Positions 1-5,970 of a stretch of DNA of 7,622 nucleotides are shown here, piece by piece. Numbering within the stretch: the first letter of the stretch is position 1; every line of letters begins with the position of its first letter. The notes beneath the pieces are model-generated. The model did not search any database. It was not told the DNA's origin and saw only the letters and a program-made list of their open reading frames with translations. The position numbers and the translations under genes are program-made. This DNA is from Aequorivita sp. (lineage in GTDB: Bacteria; Bacteroidota; Bacteroidia; Flavobacteriales; Flavobacteriaceae): positions 1 to 7,622 of the forward strand of contig JAGQYZ010000267.1 in the NCBI GenBank assembly GCA_020435865.1, written 5' to 3'.

Positions 1-1515
1 GTCATTCTGGATTTTTTTCATCAATTGAGTTGTAGCGTCAAAATCTTCACTGTCTTTGTTTTCTTCAGCAATTTTTATTAGCTCACGTTTCTTTTCCAGA
101 TTGGTGTACTGTTCTTTTTTCTGGTTTTTATAGAAACTATTTTTTTGATGGTTAAAGTTACTCGTAGCATCTTTAAAAGCTTTCCAAATTTCTTTGTTGT
201 TGGCTCTCGGAACACGACCTGTATTAAAAAAAGTATCCCGAAGCTCCTGAACTTTTTTGATGGCGTTTTGCCAACCTTGGTGGCTCGGTTTGGCTTCTTC
301 GGTAGCCTTTTTTATTTCTTCAACCAGTTCTTTTTTCTTTTCATAATTGGTTTCAAAATCTTTTTCCATTTCTGCCAATTGCGCTTGGCGCTTATCGTGG
401 ATTACTTTTGTGGCATCACTGAATTTGTCCCAAACTTCATCGCGGTATTCCTTTGCAACTGGGCCAATATCCTCTTTCCACATTTTATGGAGCATCTGAA
501 GTTCGCGGAATGCCTTGTTTATATCAGCTTCCTGACCCAATTCTTCAGCACGGGTAATTATTTTCAGTTTACTGTCAAGATTATGCTTAAAGTCTAAATC
601 ACGAAACTCACGGTTCAAATGAAGGAAATCATAGAAATTTTCAACGTGATGATGGTAAGTGTTCCAAACAGTATTGTATTTATCTCTTGGAATTGCCCCG
701 GCTACGTGCCATTTTTCTTGGATATCCTTAAAATGTTTGTATGTGGTATTGATATTTTCTTCTGCACTCAAAAGGCTTTTAAGCTCCTCAATAAGCTCCC
801 AGCGCTTATCTAAATTGGCTTGAAGATCTTTTTTGAGATTTTTATAGTGATTGCTTCGCTTCTCTTTATAATCGAAATAAAGCGAATTGAATCCTTTTTT
901 CAATGGAGTAGTGTAGTGGAAGTCAATGATATTTCCACCTTCAGCAAGAAATTCCTCTTTTTTGTGCTCCAGTTCTTCGTTGAATTTGTTGTTGAATTCC
1001 GTACGGATTTCCTCAACATCGTGCTTTAATTCCTGAATTTTTTTTGTTTTCAGAAGTTTATCAAGTTCAGCAACCAATTCCTTTTTTGAAAGTGTGCTGT
1101 AATCTTTTTGTGCCTTTTCCTCGTGGTCTTCATCATCTTCCTCATCTTCAGAAGATTCCACTTCTTCCTCATCTTCACCAGATTCATCATCGTCAGACGC
1201 TTCAATCTTTTCGTTTGAAGTAGCTTCAATGGTTTCTTTCTCTTTCACAGATTCCTTTTCGGCAACCATTGCTTCTTCCACGACGTTTTCTACTTCAGCT
1301 TTTTCTTCAGAATTTGTTTCTTCTAAAGTATTTTCTTCCTCAACATTTTCTTCAGCATTGCTTGCAGCATTTTCTAACTCAGCATTCTCTGCTAAACTTT
1401 CGTTTTCCGAGGCGGAATTTACCTGTTTAGCAGTTTCGTTTGTTGAAAGTTCGTTTTCGTTTTCTTGGTTACTGAGCGGAGTCGAAGTATCTTGTGGCAA
1501 TTTTTCGTCAGACAT
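1..1515 (-). CDS. DUF349 repeat protein with acidic N-terminal tail (C-terminus cut by window edge)
   Basis: The frame is open from an ATG at 1515 to the left edge, giving 505 residues with no stop, so the 3' end lies outside the window. Residues 1-135 are low-complexity and dominated by Glu, Asp, Ser and Asn, with almost no aromatic residues, and are probably disordered. From about residue 138 the protein becomes helical and charged, with repeated units of about 75-80 residues. The clearest unit ends are near 268-300 (EKW...IP...W), 344-378 (KMWKEDIGP...W.KF) and 414-462 (GW...VP...IW.AF), and a more diverged one lies near 185-230. This Trp / Gly-Pro / Trp-x-x-F pattern is typical of DUF349 (PF03993), whose molecular role is not established. 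No signal peptide or membrane segment is seen, so it is probably cytoplasmic. A good promoter candidate sits just upstream, so the gene may be transcribed separately from aroE. The family call is firm, the function unknown. Confidence 0.88.
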   Translation of the reverse strand, partial: MSDEKLPQDTSTPLSNQENENELSTNETAKQVNSASENESLAENAELENAASNAEENVEEENTLEETNSEEKAEVENVVEEAMVAEKESVKEKETIEATSNEKIEASDDDESGEDEEEVESSEDEEDDEDHEEKAQKDYSTLSKKELVAELDKLLKTKKIQELKHDVEEIRTEFNNKFNEELEHKKEEFLAEGGNIIDFHYTTPLKKGFNSLYFDYKEKRSNHYKNLKKDLQANLDKRWELIEELKSLLSAEENINTTYKHFKDIQEKWHVAGAIPRDKYNTVWNTYHHHVENFYDFLHLNREFRDLDFKHNLDSKLKIITRAEELGQEADINKAFRELQMLHKMWKEDIGPVAKEYRDEVWDKFSDATKVIHDKRQAQLAEMEKDFETNYEKKKELVEEIKKATEEAKPSHQGWQNAIKKVQELRDTFFNTGRVPRANNKEIWKAFKDATSNFNHQKNSFYKNQKKEQYTNLEKKRELIKIAEENKDSEDFDATTQLMKKIQND

Positions 1516-1550
1516 TTGTTTCAATGTTTAGGTTCGTTTTTCTTGGAGGG

Positions 1551-1581
1551 TCAATATACTAACAACTGTGCAACTGGCAAA
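1551..1581 (-). promoter_or_regulatory. Candidate Bacteroidota-type promoter for the DUF349 gene
   Basis: Read on the minus strand, TTTG (1581-1578) is followed by exactly 19 bases and then TATATTGA (1558-1551). This fits the Bacteroidota sigma factor consensus TTTG-N19-TAnnTTTG, with a perfect -33 element, exact spacing and 6 of 8 matches at -7. Transcription would begin near 1544, leaving a leader of about 30 bases before the ATG at 1515. The call rests on motif matching only. The placement between two genes supports it, but AT-rich DNA gives chance matches. Confidence 0.5.
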
Positions 1582-1589
1582 GTACACAG
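1563..1589. repeat. Small dyad and direct repeat over the -33 element
   Basis: CTGTG at 1566-1570 and CACAG at 1585-1589 form a perfect 5 bp inverted repeat with a 14 bp centre. In the same place CAACTG occurs twice at an 8 bp period (1563-1568 and 1571-1576). The dyad spans the candidate -33 element (1578-1581), the position expected for an operator. As a terminator it is poor: no T-run follows it in the direction of transcription. It is short enough to be chance. Confidence 0.25.
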
Positions 1590-1617
1590 CGTTTTTTTGA
1601 ATATTTTTATGCAAATT

Positions 1618-2349
1618 TTATGAATTCCAGATTTCCCAAGCTTTTTCAGCTTGTAATTCCAACATTCTCAGACCGTTGCTTGTTTTTGCACCTTGAAGTT
1701 TTCCGTGTTTTAAAAATTCTGTTTCGGTTGGATTGTAAACTAAATCAAAAAGCAAATGATTTTTTGTAATAAATTGATATGGAATTGGCGGGCAATCGGT
1801 AATATTGGGAAAGGTGCCCAAAGGAGTGCAGTTTATTATCAACAAATGTGCTTCCATAATAGCTTTGTTTAAAGCTGTATAATTCAATGTTTTTGGATAT
1901 TTTTTACTGCTTACAAACCTAAAATTGAACCCTAACTGCTCAAGTGTATACGCAACCGCTTTTGAAGCTCCTCCAGTCCCCAAAATTAAGGCTGTTTTTT
2001 TTTGAAGTGGCAGAAAGGCTTCTAATGATTTTTGAAAACCATAATGGTCGGTGTTGAAACCTTCCAATTTGTCGTCTTTGGAAAACTTAATAGTGTTTAC
2101 AGCACCAATTTTTTTGGCTTCTTCATCCAAATTATCTAGTAATGAAATCACTTCCTCTTTATAGGGAATGGTGACGTTCAGGCCTTTTAAATTAAGTGTT
2201 TCTGAAATTATCTTTGGAAAAAATTCTATTGAAGGTATATCAAAATTGTGATATGAATGAGGTAGATTTTCAATTTCAAATTTTTTGGAGAAGAAATTTT
2301 TTGAAAAAGAATAACCGATGTTTTTCCCTATTAATCCAAATTTAGACAC
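1618..2349 (-). CDS. aroE: Shikimate dehydrogenase (NADP-type), AroE
   Basis: Reduces 3-dehydroshikimate to shikimate in the chorismate/aromatic amino acid pathway, in the cytoplasm. Substrate-domain motifs are in order: S14-x-S16 for the shikimate carboxylate, NVTIPYK with catalytic K64, GAVNT (82-86) with N85, and NTD with catalytic D101. The Rossmann domain has the dinucleotide loop GTGGAS (124-129), the NCTPLGT strand-loop (173-179), LVYNPTET (203-210) and the closing NGLRMLELQA segment with Q233. The usual NADP-phosphate motif NRTxxR is not present; the corresponding stretch is about SSKK (147-150), where lysines may replace the arginines. At 243 residues it is shorter than the approximately 270 of E. 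coli AroE. The start is GTG (2349): no ATG lies in frame nearby, and the N-terminal GLIGKNIGYSFS must be included. It overlaps the preceding DUF368 gene by 8 bp, suggesting translational coupling. No other aro gene is in view. Confidence 0.95.
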   Translation of the reverse strand: MSKFGLIGKNIGYSFSKNFFSKKFEIENLPHSYHNFDIPSIEFFPKIISETLNLKGLNVTIPYKEEVISLLDNLDEEAKKIGAVNTIKFSKDDKLEGFNTDHYGFQKSLEAFLPLQKKTALILGTGGASKAVAYTLEQLGFNFRFVSSKKYPKTLNYTALNKAIMEAHLLIINCTPLGTFPNITDCPPIPYQFITKNHLLFDLVYNPTETEFLKHGKLQGAKTSNGLRMLELQAEKAWEIWNS

Positions 2350-3364
2350 GATGTTTTTTTTTATGATTATCGTACCAATCTAGACTTAAAACGATAGCTA
2401 TACCTATAATTACAAATAGAATAGCTAAAATGGTTTCCATTCCAAATTCTGAAGGAAAAAAGCGATTGTAGCCTGTAATTATTTCCCTGCCATTGGCATC
2501 AAAGCGAATTTGACCCATTGCATCAAGCGCATACTTTTTTTCTTTCCAAGGCCAAACTACACCTAGTGAACCAGCTATGAAGCCAATAATAACAGCATAT
2601 GTGGCTTTTTTGAATCGTTTTAAAACATAAGCCAGTAAATGTGAAAGTGAAACTAAACCTACCAAGGAGCCAATTGAAAAAACGGCTAAAACTTTTAAAA
2701 GCTCAATTCTTTCAAGGTCATATATCCAATTAAAATCCAGCTGAATAATATTTGCAAATGTATCAAAAAGCGCATTTACGGAATCTACCAGTAGTAGCAC
2801 ATAATTGCCTAAAAGGATTAATATGAAAGAACCCGAAAAACCTGGCAAGGTCATTCCAGAAACGCTTATTATTCCACAGAAAAACACAAAAAGCAGATTG
2901 CTATTTTCTTTTGCGGGTTCCAAAAAACTAATGCCAACACCAGCGATTACGCCACAGATTAAATAGGCAATATATTTGCGTTTCCAGTCTCCAAAGTCCT
3001 TCGCAATAAAGTAAATGGAGCCAATTATCATTCCGAAAAAGGCACTCCAAACGTAGAGTTCATAATGAACAATTAAATAATCGAGAAGCTTGGAAATACT
3101 GAAATAACTAATAACCATCCCCAAAATTAATAAGCTCAAGAATTGTCCATTCGTGTAGCGGTACAAACTTTTATAACGTCCACCAATAAGCAGTTTAAAG
3201 GCTTTCCTATTTATTTTTTGAAGTGAATAAATAAATTCCTCATAAAAACCTGCAACAAAAGCGACCACGCCTCCCGAAACTCCGGGAACTTTATTGGCCG
3301 CGCCCATTGCTAGCCCTTTTAGGACCAGCCATACTTTATCGGAAAAGGAGCGATTTTCGTACAA
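2342..3364 (-). CDS. DUF368 membrane protein, PopT-like (copy 2 of tandem pair)
   Basis: A polytopic inner-membrane protein of the DUF368 family (PF04018). Members of this family (PopT) have been shown in other bacteria to translocate undecaprenyl phosphate, the C55 carrier for cell-wall and O-antigen building, back across the membrane; the role here is inferred from family. The N-terminal signature KGLAMGAANKVPGVSGG (16-32) and the second half-motif LPGFSGSFILILLGNY (173-188) are the two related PG-x-SG elements of the fold. Hydrophobic segments lie near 75-95, 103-121, 131-147, 156-195, 222-246, 255-271 and 310-328, and WPWKE (271-275) is shared with the neighbour. The start is TTG (3364): a stop lies six codons upstream and the next ATG (residue 20) would cut into the signature. 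It has Asn-Lys before VPGVSGG where the paralogue has Asp-Val, so the copies are diverged. It starts 32 bp after the first copy and overlaps aroE by 8 bp. Confidence 0.9.
   Translation of the reverse strand: MYENRSFSDKVWLVLKGLAMGAANKVPGVSGGVVAFVAGFYEEFIYSLQKINRKAFKLLIGGRYKSLYRYTNGQFLSLLILGMVISYFSISKLLDYLIVHYELYVWSAFFGMIIGSIYFIAKDFGDWKRKYIAYLICGVIAGVGISFLEPAKENSNLLFVFFCGIISVSGMTLPGFSGSFILILLGNYVLLLVDSVNALFDTFANIIQLDFNWIYDLERIELLKVLAVFSIGSLVGLVSLSHLLAYVLKRFKKATYAVIIGFIAGSLGVVWPWKEKKYALDAMGQIRFDANGREIITGYNRFFPSEFGMETILAILFVIIGIAIVLSLDWYDNHKKKHRV
2347..2362 (-). promoter_or_regulatory. A-rich initiation region of aroE (A9 tract plus GTG)
   Basis: On the minus strand a run of nine A (2362-2354) lies 4 bases before the GTG start of aroE (2349-2347) and also encodes Lys-Lys-Lys near the end of the upstream DUF368 protein. 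No Shine-Dalgarno sequence is visible. An A-rich leader close to the start is common in Bacteroidota, where initiation depends little on anti-SD pairing. The coordinates mark the tract and start codon together. Confidence 0.4.
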
Positions 3365-3396
3365 GGTTTTTCTTACTCTTTATTAAGTTATTGTAA

Positions 3397-4383
3397 CTAA
3401 TTACTTTCACTGCTTTTAATCGCTGTTTTAATGGCAATTCTTTCCAATAAAAAAATCGTCAAAAAGCCAATGATAGCAAAAATTATGGCATATAAAATTT
3501 GAGGAGTGCCTTCGTAATTTTGCGGAAGAATGCTTCTTTCAATGAAAGGAATTTGTTCCCCCGCGTGGTTCATTCTATATTGCAACACTTCTTTCCAAGG
3601 CCAAATTTTATTTAAAGCACCCACCATAAAGCCAGTAAGCACCGCAAGTATCAAATTTTTATGGTGTTTAAACATCCAGTTCAAAACACGCGAAAACATT
3701 TTCAGCCCTAAAATTGCGCCGACAGCAAATATCAAAAGCTTGCCGAGTGCGCCAAAAAATAACGAACCGTTAAGAGTTGTAATCCCTTCGACAAGTTGTG
3801 TAACAATTCCAATGACGGTTGTGTAAGCACCCAAAAGCAAAAGTATAAACGCGCCTGAAATTCCCGGAAGAATCATTGCTATTATTGCAATAAAACCTGC
3901 AAGAAATAGGAACCAGGTGCTCTCTGGCGAGCCAATTGGATCAGCAATGGTTATTAAATAAGATAATAGGGAAGCTAAAAGAAGAGCGCAAATTACTGCT
4001 AACCTCCAATTGGTTATCTGTTTGCCAACAAAAACAATACTTGCAACCACGAGCCCGAAGAAAAAGGACCAAACCATAATTGGATACACATCCAAAAGCC
4101 AAGTAATTAATTTTGCAAGCGAAATTATGCTGATGAAAATTCCTGCAAAAAGCGCAAATAAAAACGAAAGGTTATAATGCTTCCAAGCTGTTAAAAAATC
4201 ATCCTTTTTCCATATTTTAAAAAACCCAAAATCAATGTTGTGAATGGTTTCAATAAGCTCTTCATAAATACCGGAAATGAAAGCTATTGTTCCACCAGAA
4301 ACACCCGGAACCACATCGGCAGCGCCCATTGCGAGACCTTTTGCGGTTACTGTTAAATATTGAAGAAAATTTCTTTGAGGCAT
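3397..4383 (-). CDS. DUF368 membrane protein, PopT-like (copy 1 of tandem pair)
   Basis: A second DUF368 (PF04018) inner-membrane protein of 328 residues, a likely undecaprenyl-phosphate translocase by family. It has the fuller canonical signature: GLAMGAADVVPGVSGGTIAF (16-35) followed by ISGIYEELI, and the second-half motif ILPGISGAFILLLLGAY (171-187). Hydrophobic stretches lie near 73-98, 101-120, 128-147, 156-198, 207-231, 242-260 and 294-314, with the shared WPWKE at 261-265 before a polar loop and a last helix. I chose ATG 4383 (MPQRNFLQYL). A GTG at 4416 would add 11 residues and begin 3 bp after the TPR gene stop, but the added residues look unlike the family N-terminus. With ATG the gap is 36 bp, and it contains TATTTTTG, a perfect -7-like match without a -33 partner. 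The gene is probably cotranscribed with the TPR gene before it and the second DUF368 gene after it. Confidence 0.92.
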   Translation of the reverse strand: MPQRNFLQYLTVTAKGLAMGAADVVPGVSGGTIAFISGIYEELIETIHNIDFGFFKIWKKDDFLTAWKHYNLSFLFALFAGIFISIISLAKLITWLLDVYPIMVWSFFFGLVVASIVFVGKQITNWRLAVICALLLASLLSYLITIADPIGSPESTWFLFLAGFIAIIAMILPGISGAFILLLLGAYTTVIGIVTQLVEGITTLNGSLFFGALGKLLIFAVGAILGLKMFSRVLNWMFKHHKNLILAVLTGFMVGALNKIWPWKEVLQYRMNHAGEQIPFIERSILPQNYEGTPQILYAIIFAIIGFLTIFLLERIAIKTAIKSSESN

Positions 4384-4419
4384 AGGCTTTATTTTGCTAA
4401 AACCCCAAAAATACACAAA

Positions 4420-5820
4420 TTAAAGCGAAGGATTTTTGTGTTGTTTGATTATTTCCTTAACCATTTCTATTTGATATACCTGAGGAAAAAGCTCTTCAAT
4501 TATCATCAAATACTCGGGCTCAGATTTAAGGGCGTTTTTAAGGTGAAATGCACCTTTATCATTCTCACTTAGTGTGAAATAAAGCCCAGAAAGGCGGTAT
4601 TCTATTTCTGCGTGTTCGGGATAAAATTCCAAAGCTTGGTTAAAATTGTTTATCGCTGCTTCATATTCACCCAAATTAGTGAGTATATCTCCACGAGTTA
4701 GCCACGATTCCAATTCATAGTTGCCCAGCTCCAAAGTTTTACGATAGCCAACTTCAGCTTCCTCAAAAAGGTTTAGCTTATTGTTGATTTTGGCGTAGCG
4801 TTTCCAGTAAAGCACATTTTCACTATCAATATTGATTGCCTTTTCTATGTAATATAGTGCTTTTTGGTATTGTTTATTTTTAATATAAAAATCTGTAATC
4901 GCAATCCAGCCCTTGTCCAGCAAGGAATCTTCCTCAACACATTTGGTGTAAAACTGGAGCGCCATTTCGGTATTGCCTAATTTTTCGTAACACTTCCCAA
5001 TGCGCAATAAAGCATATGAAGTTGGGTCGTCCAACCCTAAAGTTATGGAGTAGCTTTCAATGGCTCCTTCATACTTTTTTAATTTTTCAAGAACTTTCCC
5101 TTTTTCAAGATATGCGCCAATAAAACGGTCATCGCTAATAATAGCAAAATCAAAGGCTGCAAGTGCTTTTGTATAATCTTTCAGTTCGTAATATTGTTTT
5201 CCTACTTGGTGCCAAGCCACTTCGCAGTAAGGGTTTTTGTTCAGGTAATCGTTTAAATAGTCTATCGCCGCTTCATACTCGTCAAGATACTCGAAGCAGT
5301 AGATAATATTGTAAAGGGCTGAATAATCCTCTTCATCTGCTTCTAAGCACTTCATAAAATAATATTTGGCGTGCACATAATCTTCCACGAAAAGATATTC
5401 CATTCCCAATAAAGACAATACGTCAGCTTCATCGTCAGTAATTTCAAGCGCTTGTTCCAAAAGCGTGATAGCTTCTTTGTGTTTGTCGCGGCGGGAAAAG
5501 ATATTTGCCTTTTGAATATAAATTTCCTCGTTGCTTTGTTCCAGTTGGTACAGTTCGTCCAAAAGCTCATCGGCGATGTCTAGTTGGTTTTCAAAAATGT
5601 ACATTTCAATTTGGAAAAGCTTGAGGTTTGTGGAAGTAGGGTGCTGTTCCAACCCTAATTTGGTTGCCTTTTTGGCTAGTGCAATTTTTCCGTTTTCAAG
5701 GTAGTGATGCACTATTTCTTCAAATTCCTCTGAGTCGAAAAAAAGAACGCTGTTGGTTTTCAGCATAGATTCGAATCTTTCTAGTGAGAAGTTGTTATGC
5801 TCGTTTGAACTTAATTGCAT
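4420..5820 (-). CDS. Tetratricopeptide-repeat protein (about 12 TPRs, cytoplasmic)
   Basis: A 466-residue protein made almost wholly of 34-residue tetratricopeptide repeats in strict register, at about residues 32-65, 66-98, 99-131, 132-165, 166-199, 200-233, 234-267, 268-301, 302-335, 336-369, 370-403 and 404-437. Typical repeat cores are seen, for example AWHQVGKQYYELKDYTKAL (202-220) and SWLTRGDILTNLGEYEAAI (372-390). There is no signal peptide, membrane segment or enzymatic domain, so it is likely a cytoplasmic scaffold or adaptor. The partner is unknown. The surface is acidic, with many Glu and Asp. ATG 5820 (MQLSSNEHNN) is preferred to a GTG two codons upstream at 5826. It opens the group TPR-DUF368-DUF368-aroE and is preceded by a 150 bp spacer, so it is the likely first gene of that transcript unless the aminotransferase transcript reads through. 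The fold is certain, the function is not known. Confidence 0.92.
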   Translation of the reverse strand: MQLSSNEHNNFSLERFESMLKTNSVLFFDSEEFEEIVHHYLENGKIALAKKATKLGLEQHPTSTNLKLFQIEMYIFENQLDIADELLDELYQLEQSNEEIYIQKANIFSRRDKHKEAITLLEQALEITDDEADVLSLLGMEYLFVEDYVHAKYYFMKCLEADEEDYSALYNIIYCFEYLDEYEAAIDYLNDYLNKNPYCEVAWHQVGKQYYELKDYTKALAAFDFAIISDDRFIGAYLEKGKVLEKLKKYEGAIESYSITLGLDDPTSYALLRIGKCYEKLGNTEMALQFYTKCVEEDSLLDKGWIAITDFYIKNKQYQKALYYIEKAINIDSENVLYWKRYAKINNKLNLFEEAEVGYRKTLELGNYELESWLTRGDILTNLGEYEAAINNFNQALEFYPEHAEIEYRLSGLYFTLSENDKGAFHLKNALKSEPEYLMIIEELFPQVYQIEMVKEIIKQHKNPSL

Positions 5821-5824
5821 ACGC

Positions 5825-5839
5825 ACGGTTTAACGGTTT
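5825..5839. repeat. Direct repeat ACGGTTT next to the TPR gene start
   Basis: ACGGTTT occurs at 5825-5831 and again at 5833-5839, an 8 bp period, only a few bases before the ATG at 5820. In the mRNA it would lie in the 5' leader as AAACCGT-x-AAACCGT. It could be a short regulatory element or replication slippage. Two copies of 7 bp are weak evidence. Confidence 0.25.
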
Positions 5840-5848
5840 CTTCTATTT

Positions 5849-5878
5849 TAAAGATAATAATGTAAAAATAAGTTCAAT
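5849..5878 (-). promoter_or_regulatory. Weak candidate promoter for the TPR-DUF368-aroE group
   Basis: On the minus strand ATTG (5878-5875) is followed by 18 bases and TATCTTTA (5856-5849), a 7 of 8 match to the Bacteroidota -7 box TAnnTTTG with a partial -33 box and spacing one base short. The implied leader is about 20 bases. The 150 bp spacer is the natural place for a promoter, but this match is weaker than the one at 1551-1581. Confidence 0.33.
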
Positions 5879-5906
5879 AGTTATGCCGCCTTTCTTGTTA
5901 ACGAAC

Positions 5907-5954
5907 TTATCAACAGATAATGATTATGTAAACCACTATTAACAAAGCGTTTAC
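5907..5954. repeat. Cluster of three small dyads in the aminotransferase/TPR spacer
   Basis: Three perfect inverted repeats lie end to end: TTATC-AACA-GATAA (5907-5920), ATAAT-G-ATTAT (5917-5927, sharing four bases with the first) and GTAAAC-N15-GTTTAC (5928-5933 with 5949-5954). None is followed by a T-run in the direction of transcription, so they do not look like an intrinsic terminator of the aminotransferase gene. Upstream of the TPR gene they could be an operator region, or simply reflect AT-rich spacer composition. The remaining spacer shows no ORF or RNA gene that I can support. Confidence 0.3.
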
Positions 5955-5970
5955 GGTGTATTTGTTGTTT

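Noticed and set aside
145..1531. Several plus-strand open frames (145-597, 619-813, 820-1029, 1229-1531)
   Set aside because: All lie opposite the DUF349 gene. Their Phe- and Ser-rich translations are the antisense image of Lys- and Glu-rich codons, with no family resemblance.
1565..1617. Intrinsic terminator after aroE
   Set aside because: The only stem (CTGTG/CACAG) has a long loop and is not followed by T residues on the transcribed strand; the sequence after the aroE stop is A-rich.
3530..3826. Plus-strand open frame opposite the first DUF368 gene
   Set aside because: It is antisense to a well-supported membrane protein gene, and its translation shows no recognisable domain.
4384..4416. 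GTG 4416 as the start of the first DUF368 protein
   Set aside because: It adds 11 residues unlike the family N-terminus, while ATG 4383 gives the expected beginning. It cannot be fully excluded because it sits 3 bp after the TPR stop.
5352..5570. Minus-strand open frame within the TPR gene
   Set aside because: An out-of-frame shadow of the TPR coding sequence, which is continuous and in register across the whole segment.
5907..5915. TTATCAACA as a DnaA box and possible replication origin
   Set aside because: A single near match (8 of 9) in AT-rich DNA, with no cluster of boxes and no dnaA, dnaN or gidA neighbour.
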